Shown: positions 1 to 9,243, counted from the first letter of the stretch. The stretch is 20,920 nucleotides of DNA from Tieghemiomyces parasiticus (GCA_027575765.1 JANBPT010000850.1:1-20920), one strand, 5' to 3'. The notes: generated by a model not told the origin, from the sequence alone. Numbers and translations: made by a program.

Positions 1-1045
1 TGCCGACGGCCCGGTGGCTGCGACGGTTGGGACGAGGAGGGGTTTAAAAAAAATATGCTGTGGGGCCTTGGGCTGTGTGAAAGGGTGGGGAGGGGTGTGG
101 TCACTGGAGGACGCCAGGCCGTTCCAATTATCTCTGCTGGCCTTTGCTACGGTCTGACCTATGGTACGGCACGGTGCCGAGGTGGGCCCGGTAGCCAACG
201 CGACAGGGGGAGGCGCCTCTCCCTCTCTCCCTCTCTCCCCCCGTCCCCCCTCCAGGCACTGGCATGTGGAAGCCGGGGGCGGAACGCACGGTGCTAATTC
301 TGTGTAATCCAAGCACCGGTCACCTGAAGTTGGGGAGGAGGCGGGGCAGGAGCACAACTCCCCATACCTGCGGGGTAAAGGTGGAGAGGTAGACTGGGCC
401 GAGCGGGCGGGAGGCGGAACTACTAGTGCTATCGATCAGGCCAGACGTCTCCCTCCATACACAAAACTACGGCCAAGTTGCTCCGTCCGGAGCCGGGCCG
501 GGACCTAGCCTCATGGGTGCCCTACACCAGGCTTCATGTGCCTAGGGTTGTAAGGTTGGCGACACTTGACGTGCGCCACAACTGTGACGTTTACTCCCTG
601 TTAACCGGCGCACCCGAAGCACGGCCGACGTCCATCACGACTGGTATCGCGCCGGAGGGGGAGGCGGTCATTCCGCCCGTGAGCGCTGGAGCAGAGGTTG
701 GCTCGAGAGTGTGCCCAGGGGGCCAGGGACTGGGGTGCCTTCGGCCTTCTGTTATGGGTACCCCGATATCCACACCCGTTCACGATCGAACCTCGGGTCT
801 CTCTGTTGCCACGCATTCCCCCACCTTAATTGCCATTGGACCTTTCCAACTTCCCACTTGGCCGGTTCGCGCCAGACAATCCCAGCAGTCTGCCCTGCCG
901 CCCACCACCCAAGCTCGCAACCACACTTGTCCACATCTCCGCTCCCCCAAAATAATAATACCAGCTCTGCGCCATCCGAATTACGTCCCCCTCCCCATTC
1001 TTGCCCTTACCGTTCTTCTTTCGCACTTGGTACGTCCCCTCCGAA
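1..1045. other. GC-rich 5' spacer without a recognised gene; promoter of the SVIP-like gene at its right end
   Basis: No reading frame here has recognisable protein character. Several long open frames (for example 478-1071 and 711-1355) run through or into the real gene at 1046 and reflect the high GC content. A C/T-rich run lies at about 218-250. The last 250 bases look like a fungal promoter: an inverted CCAAT (ATTGG) near 834-838, then a strongly pyrimidine-rich tract from about 985 to 1040 just before the ATG at 1046. No tRNA-like fold was found by eye. Confidence 0.5.
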
Positions 1046-1450
1046 ATGGGTACCCTGTCCTCCTGCATTAGGCCCGACAAAGGCCACCGGTCGGGCGGGG
1101 GCCGCACATTGGGGTCAGCCGACCCGCCGGTCCCGGCTCCGGCCCCAAAGCAGGCGGTCGGCCACCCCATGCAGGACCTGTCCAGCGGGCCGCTCAAGGC
1201 GAGTCCACCTCCGAATGCGACTCTCCCTGCGGCAGCCTCCGCTAAGCAACCCGACCGCGGAGCCCTCCTTGCCGCGGCGGAGAAGCGTGCTCAGGCGTCG
1301 CAGAAACGTGGCCTCAACAGTTCTACAGGCCCGGGAAAGATTGCTCAGAAGCTGACGGAACAGCAGCAGAAAACGACCAAGCAACTCCAAGAGGAGGATT
1401 ACCAGCGGGAGCGGATAGCGGCGGAGGCCCAAGCATGGAAAGCCGACTAA
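1046..1450 (+). CDS. SVIP-like small p97/Cdc48(VCP)-interacting protein, predicted N-myristoylated
   Basis: A 134-residue protein in one exon. The start at 1046 is chosen because it gives MGTLSSC: Gly2 with Ser6 fits N-myristoylation and Cys7 could be palmitoylated, as in animal SVIP, which begins MGLCFPC. A Pro/Ala/Gly-rich linker (20-65) contains GRTLGS, which I associate with fungal members. Residues 71-81 (RGALLAAAEKR) match the VCP-interacting motif R-x5-A-A-x2-R exactly. The motif is followed by an Arg-Gly turn (88-89) and a Gln/Lys/Glu-rich predicted helix to the end, in the same order as SVIP. Known family role: a membrane-anchored cofactor that binds the N-domain of p97/Cdc48 and restrains ER-associated degradation. 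It is convergent with ERD2, with about 570 bases between the stops. The family call rests on motif order in a low-complexity protein, so it is probable rather than certain. Confidence 0.66.
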   Translation: MGTLSSCIRPDKGHRSGGGRTLGSADPPVPAPAPKQAVGHPMQDLSSGPLKASPPPNATLPAAASAKQPDRGALLAAAEKRAQASQKRGLNSSTGPGKIAQKLTEQQQKTTKQLQEEDYQRERIAAEAQAWKAD

Positions 1451-2020
1451 AACGAGGGCAGCAGAAACCAGCGACCATGCCATGGCAATGTTGTGAGAGT
1501 AATGGACTGCCTATTTTTAGCCGATATTCCCACTCTTCGGGCTCTACGAACGTAGAGCTTAGAATTATTTACAGCTAGGCCGTTGCCAATCGGCGCCCGG
1601 GAGTTTCTATACCACCGCCTTGGCTCGTCGGAATTATGTAACCTGCGCTCCATGGCGACGTCTCAATCAGACTAAATACCGGATTTTTATTGCGAAAATG
1701 GATGGCGGCCGAGGCGGCTTGTGGCGAGGAGCAGCCGTGACACCGCTGGATAGGAAATGGGGTAAGGTTGAAAAGCGCTCAGGCGAGACGGTGAACAGAG
1801 AGATACGGATCAGGTATCTATAAGGGTGGCAACTGAGATGGAATCTAAGTGGTCTGCGCGGCTAGCTTGGGCCGGAAAGTCAAGATGCAAGACTGCCTTC
1901 GCAGATGGCCCCTCCCCCATGGCTGGTTCCGGTATACCCTGGCGGCGACGACGCGCGGTAGGGAGGTCGGCGAATGGAATCGCACACTGAGCAGCGGCGA
2001 AGCATGCCAGCACCCGGCCT
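1451..2020. other. Convergent intergenic spacer
   Basis: This spacer holds the 3' flanks of the SVIP-like gene (left) and ERD2 (right), whose transcripts point toward each other. Short open frames occur on both strands but none resembles a known protein. I see no repeat, RNA gene or clear terminator. Confidence 0.5.
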
Positions 2021-2659
2021 CTACACGGGTAGCTTGGTGGAGCGGCCCTTGAGCACACGGGTAAAGTAGATATAGAAGAAGTCGGCGTAGAGCAGGGTCT
2101 GGACAAATCCGGCGACCCAGGACACAACGTCAACGTAGCCTTCGGTGTAGTAGCGGTAGATCCAGTTGAAGAGGTAGAGGGCACGGTAGGCGCCGAGGGT
2201 GAACACGTAGTGGGAAGTGATGGTTTCGGCCTCGCCAGTGCGGGTCATTTGAAAGAGCTGGGGCAGGATGGCGACGGCCTCCAGATACACCGAGAAGGAC
2301 CACAAGATATCCATGGTGAAATACGTGACCGGGAAGGCTAAGGCCAGGAGGGCAGCACCGCCCAGCAGAAACTCGATGCGGAAGGTGTCCAGGTTGGCGG
2401 CGTAGGACGGACGGTACTTCATGTACATGAGGTACACAATGTAGGCCGACGTGCCGATAAAGAAGAGTTTCATGAGACTATTGTACAGGCCATAGTAGCG
2501 AGTGAACAGGTCCAGGTAACGCGTGGCGAACACGATGAAGTACAGGAGCTGGGTCTTGAGAGATAGGCCGGCACACGACTTGGTTTGGTGGATTTTGAGG
2601 AGCAGAATCACGATGGAGGCCAGATGCAGCAGATCGGCCGTCAAGCGGAACAGGTTCAT
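2021..2659 (-). CDS. ERD2: ER lumen protein-retaining receptor (KDEL/HDEL receptor)
   Basis: A complete, intronless 212-residue seven-helix membrane protein, the same length as human KDELR1 and colinear with it from MNLFR to LPV/LPA. It cycles between Golgi and ER, binding the C-terminal KDEL/HDEL tetrapeptide of escaped ER residents at the lower pH of the Golgi and returning them in COPI vesicles. Family hallmarks are visible: SCAGLS (28-33), ARYLDLFT within 45-53 with Arg47 and Asp50, YLEAVAILPQL (125-135) with Glu127, TGEAETITSHY (141-151), and YRALYLFNWIYRYY (158-171) with Tyr158, Tyr162, Asn165 and Arg169. Ligand-site residues Arg5, Asp50, Arg169 and Asp193 are retained. The cytosolic tail KGRSTKLPV keeps the basic/serine character used for COPI sorting. 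An ATTGG (CCAAT on the coding strand) lies near 2884-2888, about 225 bases upstream of the ATG, a plausible promoter element. Confidence 0.97.
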   Translation of the reverse strand: MNLFRLTADLLHLASIVILLLKIHQTKSCAGLSLKTQLLYFIVFATRYLDLFTRYYGLYNSLMKLFFIGTSAYIVYLMYMKYRPSYAANLDTFRIEFLLGGAALLALAFPVTYFTMDILWSFSVYLEAVAILPQLFQMTRTGEAETITSHYVFTLGAYRALYLFNWIYRYYTEGYVDVVSWVAGFVQTLLYADFFYIYFTRVLKGRSTKLPV

Positions 2660-3899
2660 GGTGACGATATGGAGGAACGGGGGCGCCGTAAGCGCGTAGG
2701 GGCAAGGGTAAGGACGAGGGGGGAAGATGCAGGCGTCGACGCTTTACAAAAGGGCGAATTTACAAGATGAGATGGCAATGACGAAGGACAAGAGCAGCCG
2801 GTCTGGGAGCGAAGGCGGGAGGGAGTCAACCGGCACGACGAGGAACTACAACACGGCCTCCACGAGGGAGATAGAGTGGAGTGATTGGTTTACCGCGCCT
2901 TCGTCTGCGCACTGGCCGTACCGCGGTGGCGGGACTATGACGGCAGCGGCCTTTGTCCCGTTGGCGGTGTTTCCCTTCGCTCCACCGTGTGTGCGTGGAC
3001 CAATATGACAGGCTGTCGTCGCACATCGTTGGAGCCACCACGTACAGGAAGCGTTTGGTGACGAGGGCGGGGTGGCGGGGACTACGCCATCCGACCCTCT
3101 CTCACCTCTCCGCGCCTTAGATAATCCAGTCCACACTAACGCCTATGGGCGGGGGCTCAAAGGCACCCACGCTGGGGCTGAGGAAAGGGTGGAGGGGTTT
3201 AAAAGGGCTGGGCGCTCACCTCCTCTGCCGCCGCACCCCCAAATGGCCTCGTAGCGCCCAGTGCAAGGAGGCGGTAAGGATGGGCGGAGTGCGATTGTCA
3301 AGCGGCAAGGCGGCATTCTATGTGCTGACCCCTCTCCCCCTCCCCAATCCCCTCCCTCGCCCTGTATAGCGGCTAGTAAAACTCCGCTCTTCCCCCCTCA
3401 GTCTACAGTCACCCTGCCGCTTACAACAGGCCACAGTCCAATGGCAAGTCACACCTCTGGCCAATCACTTCAGCCTCTCCCGACGGCAGCTGGGCTGCCA
3501 GAAAATCGAATGGTTGGAGACACGGTGGAGGAGCCTGTCATCCTATTACACGCCATGCTCAATCTCACCGTGGCTAATTTTGGAAATATAATCGGCAGGC
3601 TCCTGGTCGACGTCCACACTCGTCAAGCCTACCGTCTCCGCCCTGAAAAACGGCGGGCAACAAGGCCACCACGGACCAGTGCCATTGGTCAAGGCCAAAA
3701 TAATTACGACTTGGACTATAGTGCGGCCAGCCGCGCTTTATGAATGTGTACTTGGCAAGGTAACCGAAAACTAGTATGCTTGCTATTAGACACGTCCGGT
3801 GGGAACGCAAAATATTTCTAACATACGTACCCTAATCCAATAAGACGAACGGCGTTGAAGCGAGAACTTAACTACGGATGTTCGGGGGACCACGCCACA
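2660..3899. other. Intergenic region between LPMO-1 (3' end) and ERD2 (5' end)
   Basis: The left part is the ERD2 promoter. CCAAT pentamers in either orientation occur near 2884, 3000, 3438, 3461 and 3684, a noticeable cluster for CCAAT-binding (HAP) complexes. An open frame at 3261-3743 (+) is Pro/Thr/Arg-rich, lacks any recognised motif and is not accepted as a gene. No RNA gene was seen. Confidence 0.45.
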
Positions 3900-5060
3900 C
3901 TATTCGTCGTCATTATTCTTCTTCTTCTTGGGCGGATTCTTCGTTTTGGTGCTATCGGTATCGTCATCCGTCGGCTTACGCTTTTTCGAGCTCGAGGTCT
4001 CAGTCGGGCCGGCTTCTCCTTCAGCGCTTGTCTTGCTAGATGTGTCAGCCTTCGTGGTCTTGCTACCGGAGGTATCCCGGTCGCAGTAGAAAGTGTCGAT
4101 GACGGCCACGCACTTCGTCTCCGGTGCGCAGGGCGTCGATATCCACGCGCCATTAAGACACTGGAATATATCCCTCACGCCGCACACCATGGCGTCACCG
4201 CTGCACTTGCCCGTAGGATCTTGACCGTTCTTGGCGGTCGTTCCACGGCCCTGCGAGCCCGATTGGAGACCGTCCGCCGTCACCATCATGACATTAGCAC
4301 CTGAGGCGGTCGGTAGTTGGCCCGAGTAAAACGTGTACTCCGTAGGGAAGACGTCGCCGCTGCCGCCAGAAATCTTGCCCTGACCGTCCATGGTAATAGG
4401 CTTACGCCCGCTGTACATGTTGCCAAAAGTGTTACCGTTCAGTGGCGGTAAAGTGTAGGCCATGGTCTTTCCACCCTTGGTGAAGGGATAGTTGAAGAGC
4501 GCCGGCAGGAACCCCTTGATCGATCCCCCGGCCGACCCGGTGATGGAGATCATGGCGCAGTTCATGTACAGCTCGCGGTTACCCTCCTTGTTGTTCCAGA
4601 ACCAAGCGAATATGACTTTGGCACCACTCGGTGCGCCAGCAGGAATCTGGACCGACTTCGGCGCCGGCTGCATGCAGTTACCCAGGATAGGTTTGCCGAT
4701 GGTGATGAAGTTGCGGCCGTCGTTGTATGATAGGGCGAACTCGCAGTTGCCGCCGCCGTGCGAAGCCGTGCCGAAAAATTTCAATGGGATCGAGTCCCCG
4801 GCCTGATACTTCGCGCTCGGTTTCGTGGGTTTCTGCTTGCACAGGGGGGCACTAGCCACGACCTGGACGCCGTTCCCGCTGGGACTAGATGTACCGATAG
4901 GGCTTTTGGCTTCGGGGAAGTTTTGCTGGAAATTCAAGTCACAGTCACCATTGCTCTTAAAGAACGCACAGGGCGACGTCATGGCCATGTGTGTGCTGCC
5001 AAGAGGAGCAAGTGAGGCCGCCAGTAGAATGGCAAGAAGATGAATGGAGAAGCGCGACAT
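3900..5060 (-). CDS. LPMO-1: secreted AA11-like lytic polysaccharide monooxygenase with CBM19-like module and charged tail
   Basis: An intronless protein of 386 residues. Residues 1-23 are a signal peptide whose cleavage leaves His24 as the mature N-terminus (HMAMTSP), required for the copper histidine brace. The second brace histidine is His101 in GTASHGGGNCEFALSY, a typical AA11 motif (SHGGG-C). FAWFWNN (151-157) and GNRELYMNCA (160-169) follow, with Tyr165 the likely axial tyrosine. AA11 enzymes oxidatively cleave crystalline chitin outside the cell. Residues 286-326 carry six cysteines (286, 293, 301, 311, 317, 326) around FQC and GAW, resembling CBM19 chitin-binding modules. The last 60 residues are Ser/Thr-rich, then extremely Lys/Asp-rich (KKRKPTDDD, PPKKKKNNDDE). 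From about residue 29 to 281 it is nearly identical to LPMO-3. The AA11 call is firm; the CBM19 call is tentative. Confidence 0.87.
   Translation of the reverse strand: MSRFSIHLLAILLAASLAPLGSTHMAMTSPCAFFKSNGDCDLNFQQNFPEAKSPIGTSSPSGNGVQVVASAPLCKQKPTKPSAKYQAGDSIPLKFFGTASHGGGNCEFALSYNDGRNFITIGKPILGNCMQPAPKSVQIPAGAPSGAKVIFAWFWNNKEGNRELYMNCAMISITGSAGGSIKGFLPALFNYPFTKGGKTMAYTLPPLNGNTFGNMYSGRKPITMDGQGKISGGSGDVFPTEYTFYSGQLPTASGANVMMVTADGLQSGSQGRGTTAKNGQDPTGKCSGDAMVCGVRDIFQCLNGAWISTPCAPETKCVAVIDTFYCDRDTSGSKTTKADTSSKTSAEGEAGPTETSSSKKRKPTDDDTDSTKTKNPPKKKKNNDDE
4483..4580 (-). repeat. 98-bp block identical between LPMO-1 and LPMO-2 (copy in LPMO-1)
   Basis: These 98 bases, coding roughly for residues 161-193 (NRELYMNC to YPFT), are identical to 8114-8211 in LPMO-2 and differ by one base from 13068-13165 in LPMO-3. 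Third codon positions are also unchanged, although flanking parts of LPMO-1 and LPMO-2 differ at many silent and replacement sites. Gene conversion is the simplest explanation. Confidence 0.85.
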
Positions 5061-5496
5061 GACCGGGGCTTAGGTTCGTAGATGAAAAGGACGCGGATGG
5101 TAACTACAGGTGAAAATGGTACGGGCCAGGCAAGTTGGGTTTGACTAATCAAAAAATGTCGAAATAATAGCAACAGGAAGCCGTCAATACGAATAGTGAG
5201 AAGTAGAAGGTAAGTGGTAATACTCAGACCGGCTGCGTAATACCTAACCAGATAATTATTGAAATGGATGAAGATTTCGGTATTGGTGAAGTCGAGGATA
5301 GCTAGTGTTTCGCATTTCGACCAGGCCGCATAAGTCTCTTTATAACGTTTTGGGCACAGTCAGAGCAAGGAACCTGGGTTTGAAGTGGGAGCCGATGTGC
5401 AGGACCGAGCGAACCAGGGGAACGATTAGTTGGTGTAAAGTTCCGGTAGACCCACATGATGGAGGGATAGCCTCTCTTGCCAACGTCCCCTGTGAG

Positions 5497-5553
<57 letters not shown>

Positions 5554-7317
5554 GACCCGCACCTCCCTTTGTAGGGGCCGGGCCTAGGACGCCAGTGCCC
5601 GGCACCCACTCGCGGCAGGTGCAGTATCTTTATTACCATGGTCCACCTTCATCGTAAAGACGGGATAGCACCATGGTCGCCAATAGGCAACCCACTACGA
5701 ACGATTAACCACTACTGTGCCTCCGTTGCCAACATCCCCCTCACCATTGACGATGAGGGCACGGCTACCGTTGTGTATTGTCGCTACAAAGAAATATAAA
5801 AAAAGGCTCTGTCGCTGTGCCGTTGCCCGCACGAGTTTCGAAAATAGGCGCTTAAACCGAATCTCCCCCACTTCGCCGGCTGCAGCGCTTTGGGTGAGGG
5901 TAAAATATTGTCTGAATCACTCCATGCTGGTGGTAAGCGTGAATAGGGACGTTCAAAATCATGGGGAATAGAGCTGTAGAGGCAGGAGCTAGCCTTACCC
6001 TGACAGGCATGTGCCTGGGTCCTCAACTTCCCGCTCGCCTAGGACAGTTGTTGGCTTAACGACCGATTCACCCTGTACCCACCGAATTGGACATTTACAA
6101 GGCCCCTCCTCTTTGTCCTTCGCTGTCACGCGCAAAACTAAGACCTGGGACCTCGTACTTCGCTTTTTTTCATTTCTCTTCTAGTAGAGCGGGCAACTCG
6201 TCGGTCGCAGGCGGCAAGCGCTACGACTAACCTTAACGAAACACTGGCTACCCATGGCTGGCGCGGGAACACTGTGAAAAAAAGCACCTCCCTCTCCCTT
6301 TGCTGCCCGTTGATTTATCATTTGTCTGATACCTTTGTTTGAATGGCCTCATGATGATGTGTGGGCTGGGACCCTCCAAAGTCGTCCCTCTCATCGCCCA
6401 TTTCATCCGTCAATTCTTCCTCGCTGCCAACCGCCAACTCTGGTGTTTGTGGGGCAGCTGTCGATGGGGAGGGGGAAACGGCGGTCGCGATGATGAATAA
6501 GTGAGAGTTGCATAAGATTCGAGAGATACCAATGATAATGGGGTGGCGTAATGCTATCCTATTACAATGGTGCCCACTATTATCCTCTTTAATCCGCTCT
6601 AGCTTCCCTGCAAAATCTAGAAGATTGTTGTAAGCCCTAACCGGCATGGCGTATAGTGACAATAGCTCCTCTCAGGCACCAGCGAAGCATACGCGAGGAC
6701 ACGAGCCAAATGCGTGTTATAGCCTCCGAGGTTTAGCTGCCCACCCAGTGGCATTGTTCTAAAGCCCATTAATTTACTCAGACCATGTTTCCACAATCAA
6801 CAGACAACGACAAAATACGCTCTGGGACTATAGTGTAGAGACAACTTGTCATTCGTCGATAATAAAGATAAAGTGGCGCATTGAATTATAGCCTGTGAAT
6901 GATCGCAGGGCCGGTACGAGGTAGACCGCCCGGACCAAGGGACACACCCGTCTACCAATGGTCTAGTATAGTTGACATATTGTCCACTCAATAGCGAAAT
7001 GATTAGCTTTACGAAAAATTCTAGCCAAATGCATTTGGGCTGCAACTCAATTCACACCCACCCACAACCATTCATACAAGGCATTTTACACCCTAATAGT
7101 TCACCTAAAGCGTTGTATATGGGTTGGAAAGCCGCACAGCGAGGTGCATTTATAGAAATACCTAACCTGAAATGAATACTGGATTGTAAATATTCAACAA
7201 TTGAAATAGAAAGCACCTGCACGCTAGAAGCCTCCGTAATAAGTGCCCAAGTGATGCACCCGGAAATGCTGTCATGTCCCACCCTCGTCATTTCCACAGA
7301 ACGAAGACTAGATGGAC
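5061..7317. other. Long spacer between LPMO-2 (3' end) and LPMO-1 (5' end)
   Basis: This 2.26-kb spacer contains the LPMO-1 promoter at its left end and a GA microsatellite at 5501-5550. No recognised gene was found. The only frame with some protein-like character is 6318-6647 (-), described under findings. Unlike LPMO-2 and LPMO-3, no DUF1764 copy accompanies LPMO-1 in this upstream flank. Confidence 0.5.
5501..5550. repeat. (GA)25 dinucleotide microsatellite
   Basis: An uninterrupted run of 25 GA units on the + strand (CT on the - strand). It lies about 440 bases upstream of the LPMO-1 start codon. Open frames translating it as Arg-Glu or Ser-Leu repeats are artefacts. Confidence 0.99.
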
Positions 7318-8691
7318 TTAATGTCGGGGCTTCCCTAACGATTTCGTGGACGTGGCGGTATTGGTAGGGCTCAGGTCGTCGCTAGTGGCCGTTCTCGTAG
7401 CCTTATCGTGTCTCGATCGATAGGCGGCTGAGCTTGTTAGGGAGACAGGGCTCGGGTCAGCATCATTGGGCATTAAAGCGGCGTTGTGTGCCACAAGGGT
7501 TGATGGTGGATAACAGTTTATGCCACCGGGTCCATTTAAACACTGCAGACCGACAGCGCACGGGATTCGCACCCACTGACTGTTAGCACATTGGAATAGG
7601 TCCTTAGCCCCGCACGTCATCCCGATAGTACACGTACCCGCAGGGTCCTCGCCATCCATTGTAGTTGCCAAGGGACTCTCCTTGGGCACCACGTCGATTT
7701 GGTCGCTGCTGGCGTCGCCACCACTAATAGCCCCGTCGTCTACTTGAGTTGCTACAGGATCCTCCTTGGGAATCGTATCAATCTCCTGGTCGCTGCTGGT
7801 ATCATCATCATTAACACCATCGCCGTAGCTATTGTTGTCGCTACTGGTAGTGATACTCACGTCGTTGTGAGTAGAGTTGGAGTCCTGACCAGCCGCTGAT
7901 GCGCCGTCATTTGTAAGAGTTGTGGCGTCCACGCCATCGGTCGAAGCCAGCTGGGAATAAAGCTCGTACTCAGAAGGGAAAATATCGTCGTCCCCGCCCG
8001 AGATAGTGCCCTGACCGTCCATGGTAATAGGTTTGCGCTGGTCATAAAGATTTCCAATGTCACTACTAAAATTCTCCGGCAGGCAGTAGGCCATGGTCTT
8101 TCCGCCCTTGGTAAAGGGATAGTTGAAGAGCGCCGGCAGGAACCCCTTGATCGATCCCCCGGCCGACCCGGTGATGGAGATCATGGCGCAGTTCATGTAC
8201 AGCTCGCGGTTTCCTATCATGTTGTTCCAGAACCAAGCGAATATGACTTTGGTACCACTGGGTGCGCCAGCAGGAATCTGGACCGACTGGGGCATCTGCT
8301 GCATGCAGTTACCCAGGATAGGTTTGCCGATGGTGATGAAGTTGCGGCCGTTATTGTATGATAAAGCAAACTCGCAGTTGCCGCCTCCATGAGTAGCCGA
8401 CCCGAAAAACTCGAGTGCAATACTATCGCCTGCTTTGTACGACTGAAGCGCTTTGGTGGGTAGCTGTTTGCACAGAGGCTCGGTGGACACTACTTTCATA
8501 TCGCCAGGGCTGCATTTGGACGTGCTGATGGGGCTTTTGGCGTCAGGGAAACTACTCTCGACTGCCTTCACACAGTCGCCATTGCTATCAAAGAAGGCGC
8601 AGGGATTGGTCATGAATATGTGTGCGGTGGTGGGAAGAGTCAGACAAGCGGCCAGCGCTGCGACAGTAAGGGTCAAAAAGAGGCGAGCCAT
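7318..8691 (-). CDS. LPMO-2: secreted AA11-like lytic polysaccharide monooxygenase with long acidic linker and CBM19-like module
   Basis: An intronless protein of 457 residues. The signal peptide is residues 1-23 (MARLFLTLTVAALAACLTLP then TTA); the mature protein starts at copper-ligand His24 (HIFMTNP). The second brace histidine is His101 (GSATHGGGNCEF), followed by FAWFWNN (151-157) and NRELYMNC (161-168) with Tyr165. Cys60 is an extra cysteine absent from the other two paralogues. Residues 250-350 form a Ser/Asp/Asn-rich linker with two imperfect repeats built on SSDQ...D..PKE.P.AT (about 299-315 and 328-343). A six-cysteine CBM19-like module follows (354, 360, 368, 378, 384, 393), then a Ser/Thr/basic tail. 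Predicted role: extracellular chitin oxidation, the linker giving the binding module reach. It is the most diverged paralogue, yet shares short blocks of exact DNA identity with LPMO-1 and promoter plus signal peptide with LPMO-3. Confidence 0.87.
   Translation of the reverse strand: MARLFLTLTVAALAACLTLPTTAHIFMTNPCAFFDSNGDCVKAVESSFPDAKSPISTSKCSPGDMKVVSTEPLCKQLPTKALQSYKAGDSIALEFFGSATHGGGNCEFALSYNNGRNFITIGKPILGNCMQQMPQSVQIPAGAPSGTKVIFAWFWNNMIGNRELYMNCAMISITGSAGGSIKGFLPALFNYPFTKGGKTMAYCLPENFSSDIGNLYDQRKPITMDGQGTISGGDDDIFPSEYELYSQLASTDGVDATTLTNDGASAAGQDSNSTHNDVSITTSSDNNSYGDGVNDDDTSSDQEIDTIPKEDPVATQVDDGAISGGDASSDQIDVVPKESPLATTMDGEDPAGTCTIGMTCGAKDLFQCANSQWVRIPCAVGLQCLNGPGGINCYPPSTLVAHNAALMPNDADPSPVSLTSSAAYRSRHDKATRTATSDDLSPTNTATSTKSLGKPRH
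8114..8211 (-). repeat. 98-bp block identical between LPMO-1 and LPMO-2 (copy in LPMO-2)
   Basis: Identical base for base to 4483-4580. Just outside it the genes part: at the + strand right edge LPMO-1 reads ACCCTCC where LPMO-2 reads TCCTATC. A second shared stretch of about 48 bases lies near 8301-8350 (LPMO-1: about 4671-4720). Confidence 0.85.
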
Positions 8692-8851
8692 GGTTGGTAT
8701 GCGGGGCAGGCCGTTATAGGCTGGGGTGGTTATTTAGTGGTAGTATTAGGACGCCAATGGTATGTAGTTTGACATGAGATGAACAGCTGGGGTGGCATAT
8801 CGGCTACTAATATACTGGTGCTGCGATATCGAATCCACATGCACCACCACC
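8576..8851 (-). repeat. Promoter plus signal-peptide block shared with LPMO-3 (copy at LPMO-2)
   Basis: This block covers the 5' flank and the first roughly 30 codons of LPMO-2. It is nearly identical to 13530-13806 at LPMO-3; in the flank I see only about two base differences. On the coding strand it holds TATA-like CTAAATAA about 40-46 bases and TATAAC about 25-30 bases before the ATG, and the start context ACCAACCATGG. Identity stops abruptly at 8851/13806. Confidence 0.85.
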
Positions 8852-9150
8852 AACACAGGGTAATAGTAGCGAAGCGGAGCCGATAGCTCTGTCATCCTAA
8901 GGCTCTCCGCTAAGCCACACTGATTCATGATTCGTAAAGAAAACTAATAGGATTAGTTCACTTTTAACTGCGGTTGTCTCCTTCGTAGCTTCGGTGGCCA
9001 GGGTCGTGAAGAGCTAGCTACCTGGGCTTCGCGGTGGCTATCCCTTGTTTGAAACAGCTCTGTCGCCAGTAACGCAACCAATCGACATATCAAAAATCCA
9101 TCGCGGCTACCAATCTAGCTTGACCATAATATTATACCTGGTCTCTTAGT
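8852..9150. other. Diverged spacer between LPMO-2 promoter and DUF1764 copy A
   Basis: It occupies the same place as 13807-14093 in the second module and has similar length (299 against 287 bases), but almost no identity. An 11-mer, GTGGCCAGGGT, sits at matching positions (8994 and 13939, offset 4945). The spacers are therefore probably the same ancestral segment after strong divergence. No gene seen. Confidence 0.5.
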
Positions 9151-9243
9151 TTCGGCGCCTAGGTGACAGGACACCCTAGACCTATCGTTATGAGATTAAG
9201 AGCAAGAGTAAGGGTATTATGATAAGCCGCTTGGTGAAGCTCT

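Noticed and set aside
478..1355. Two long overlapping + strand open frames (197 and 214 codons)
   Set aside because: They begin at non-ATG codons, are Pro/Arg/Ser-rich without motifs, and overlap the SVIP-like gene or its promoter in other frames; GC-rich DNA explains their length.
4492..4806. Antisense frames repeated at 8123-8392 and 13077-13391
   Set aside because: They are opposite-strand shadows of the conserved LPMO catalytic domain.
5302..5639. Open frames encoding Arg-Glu or Ser-Leu repeats
   Set aside because: Translation of the (GA)25 microsatellite, not a protein.
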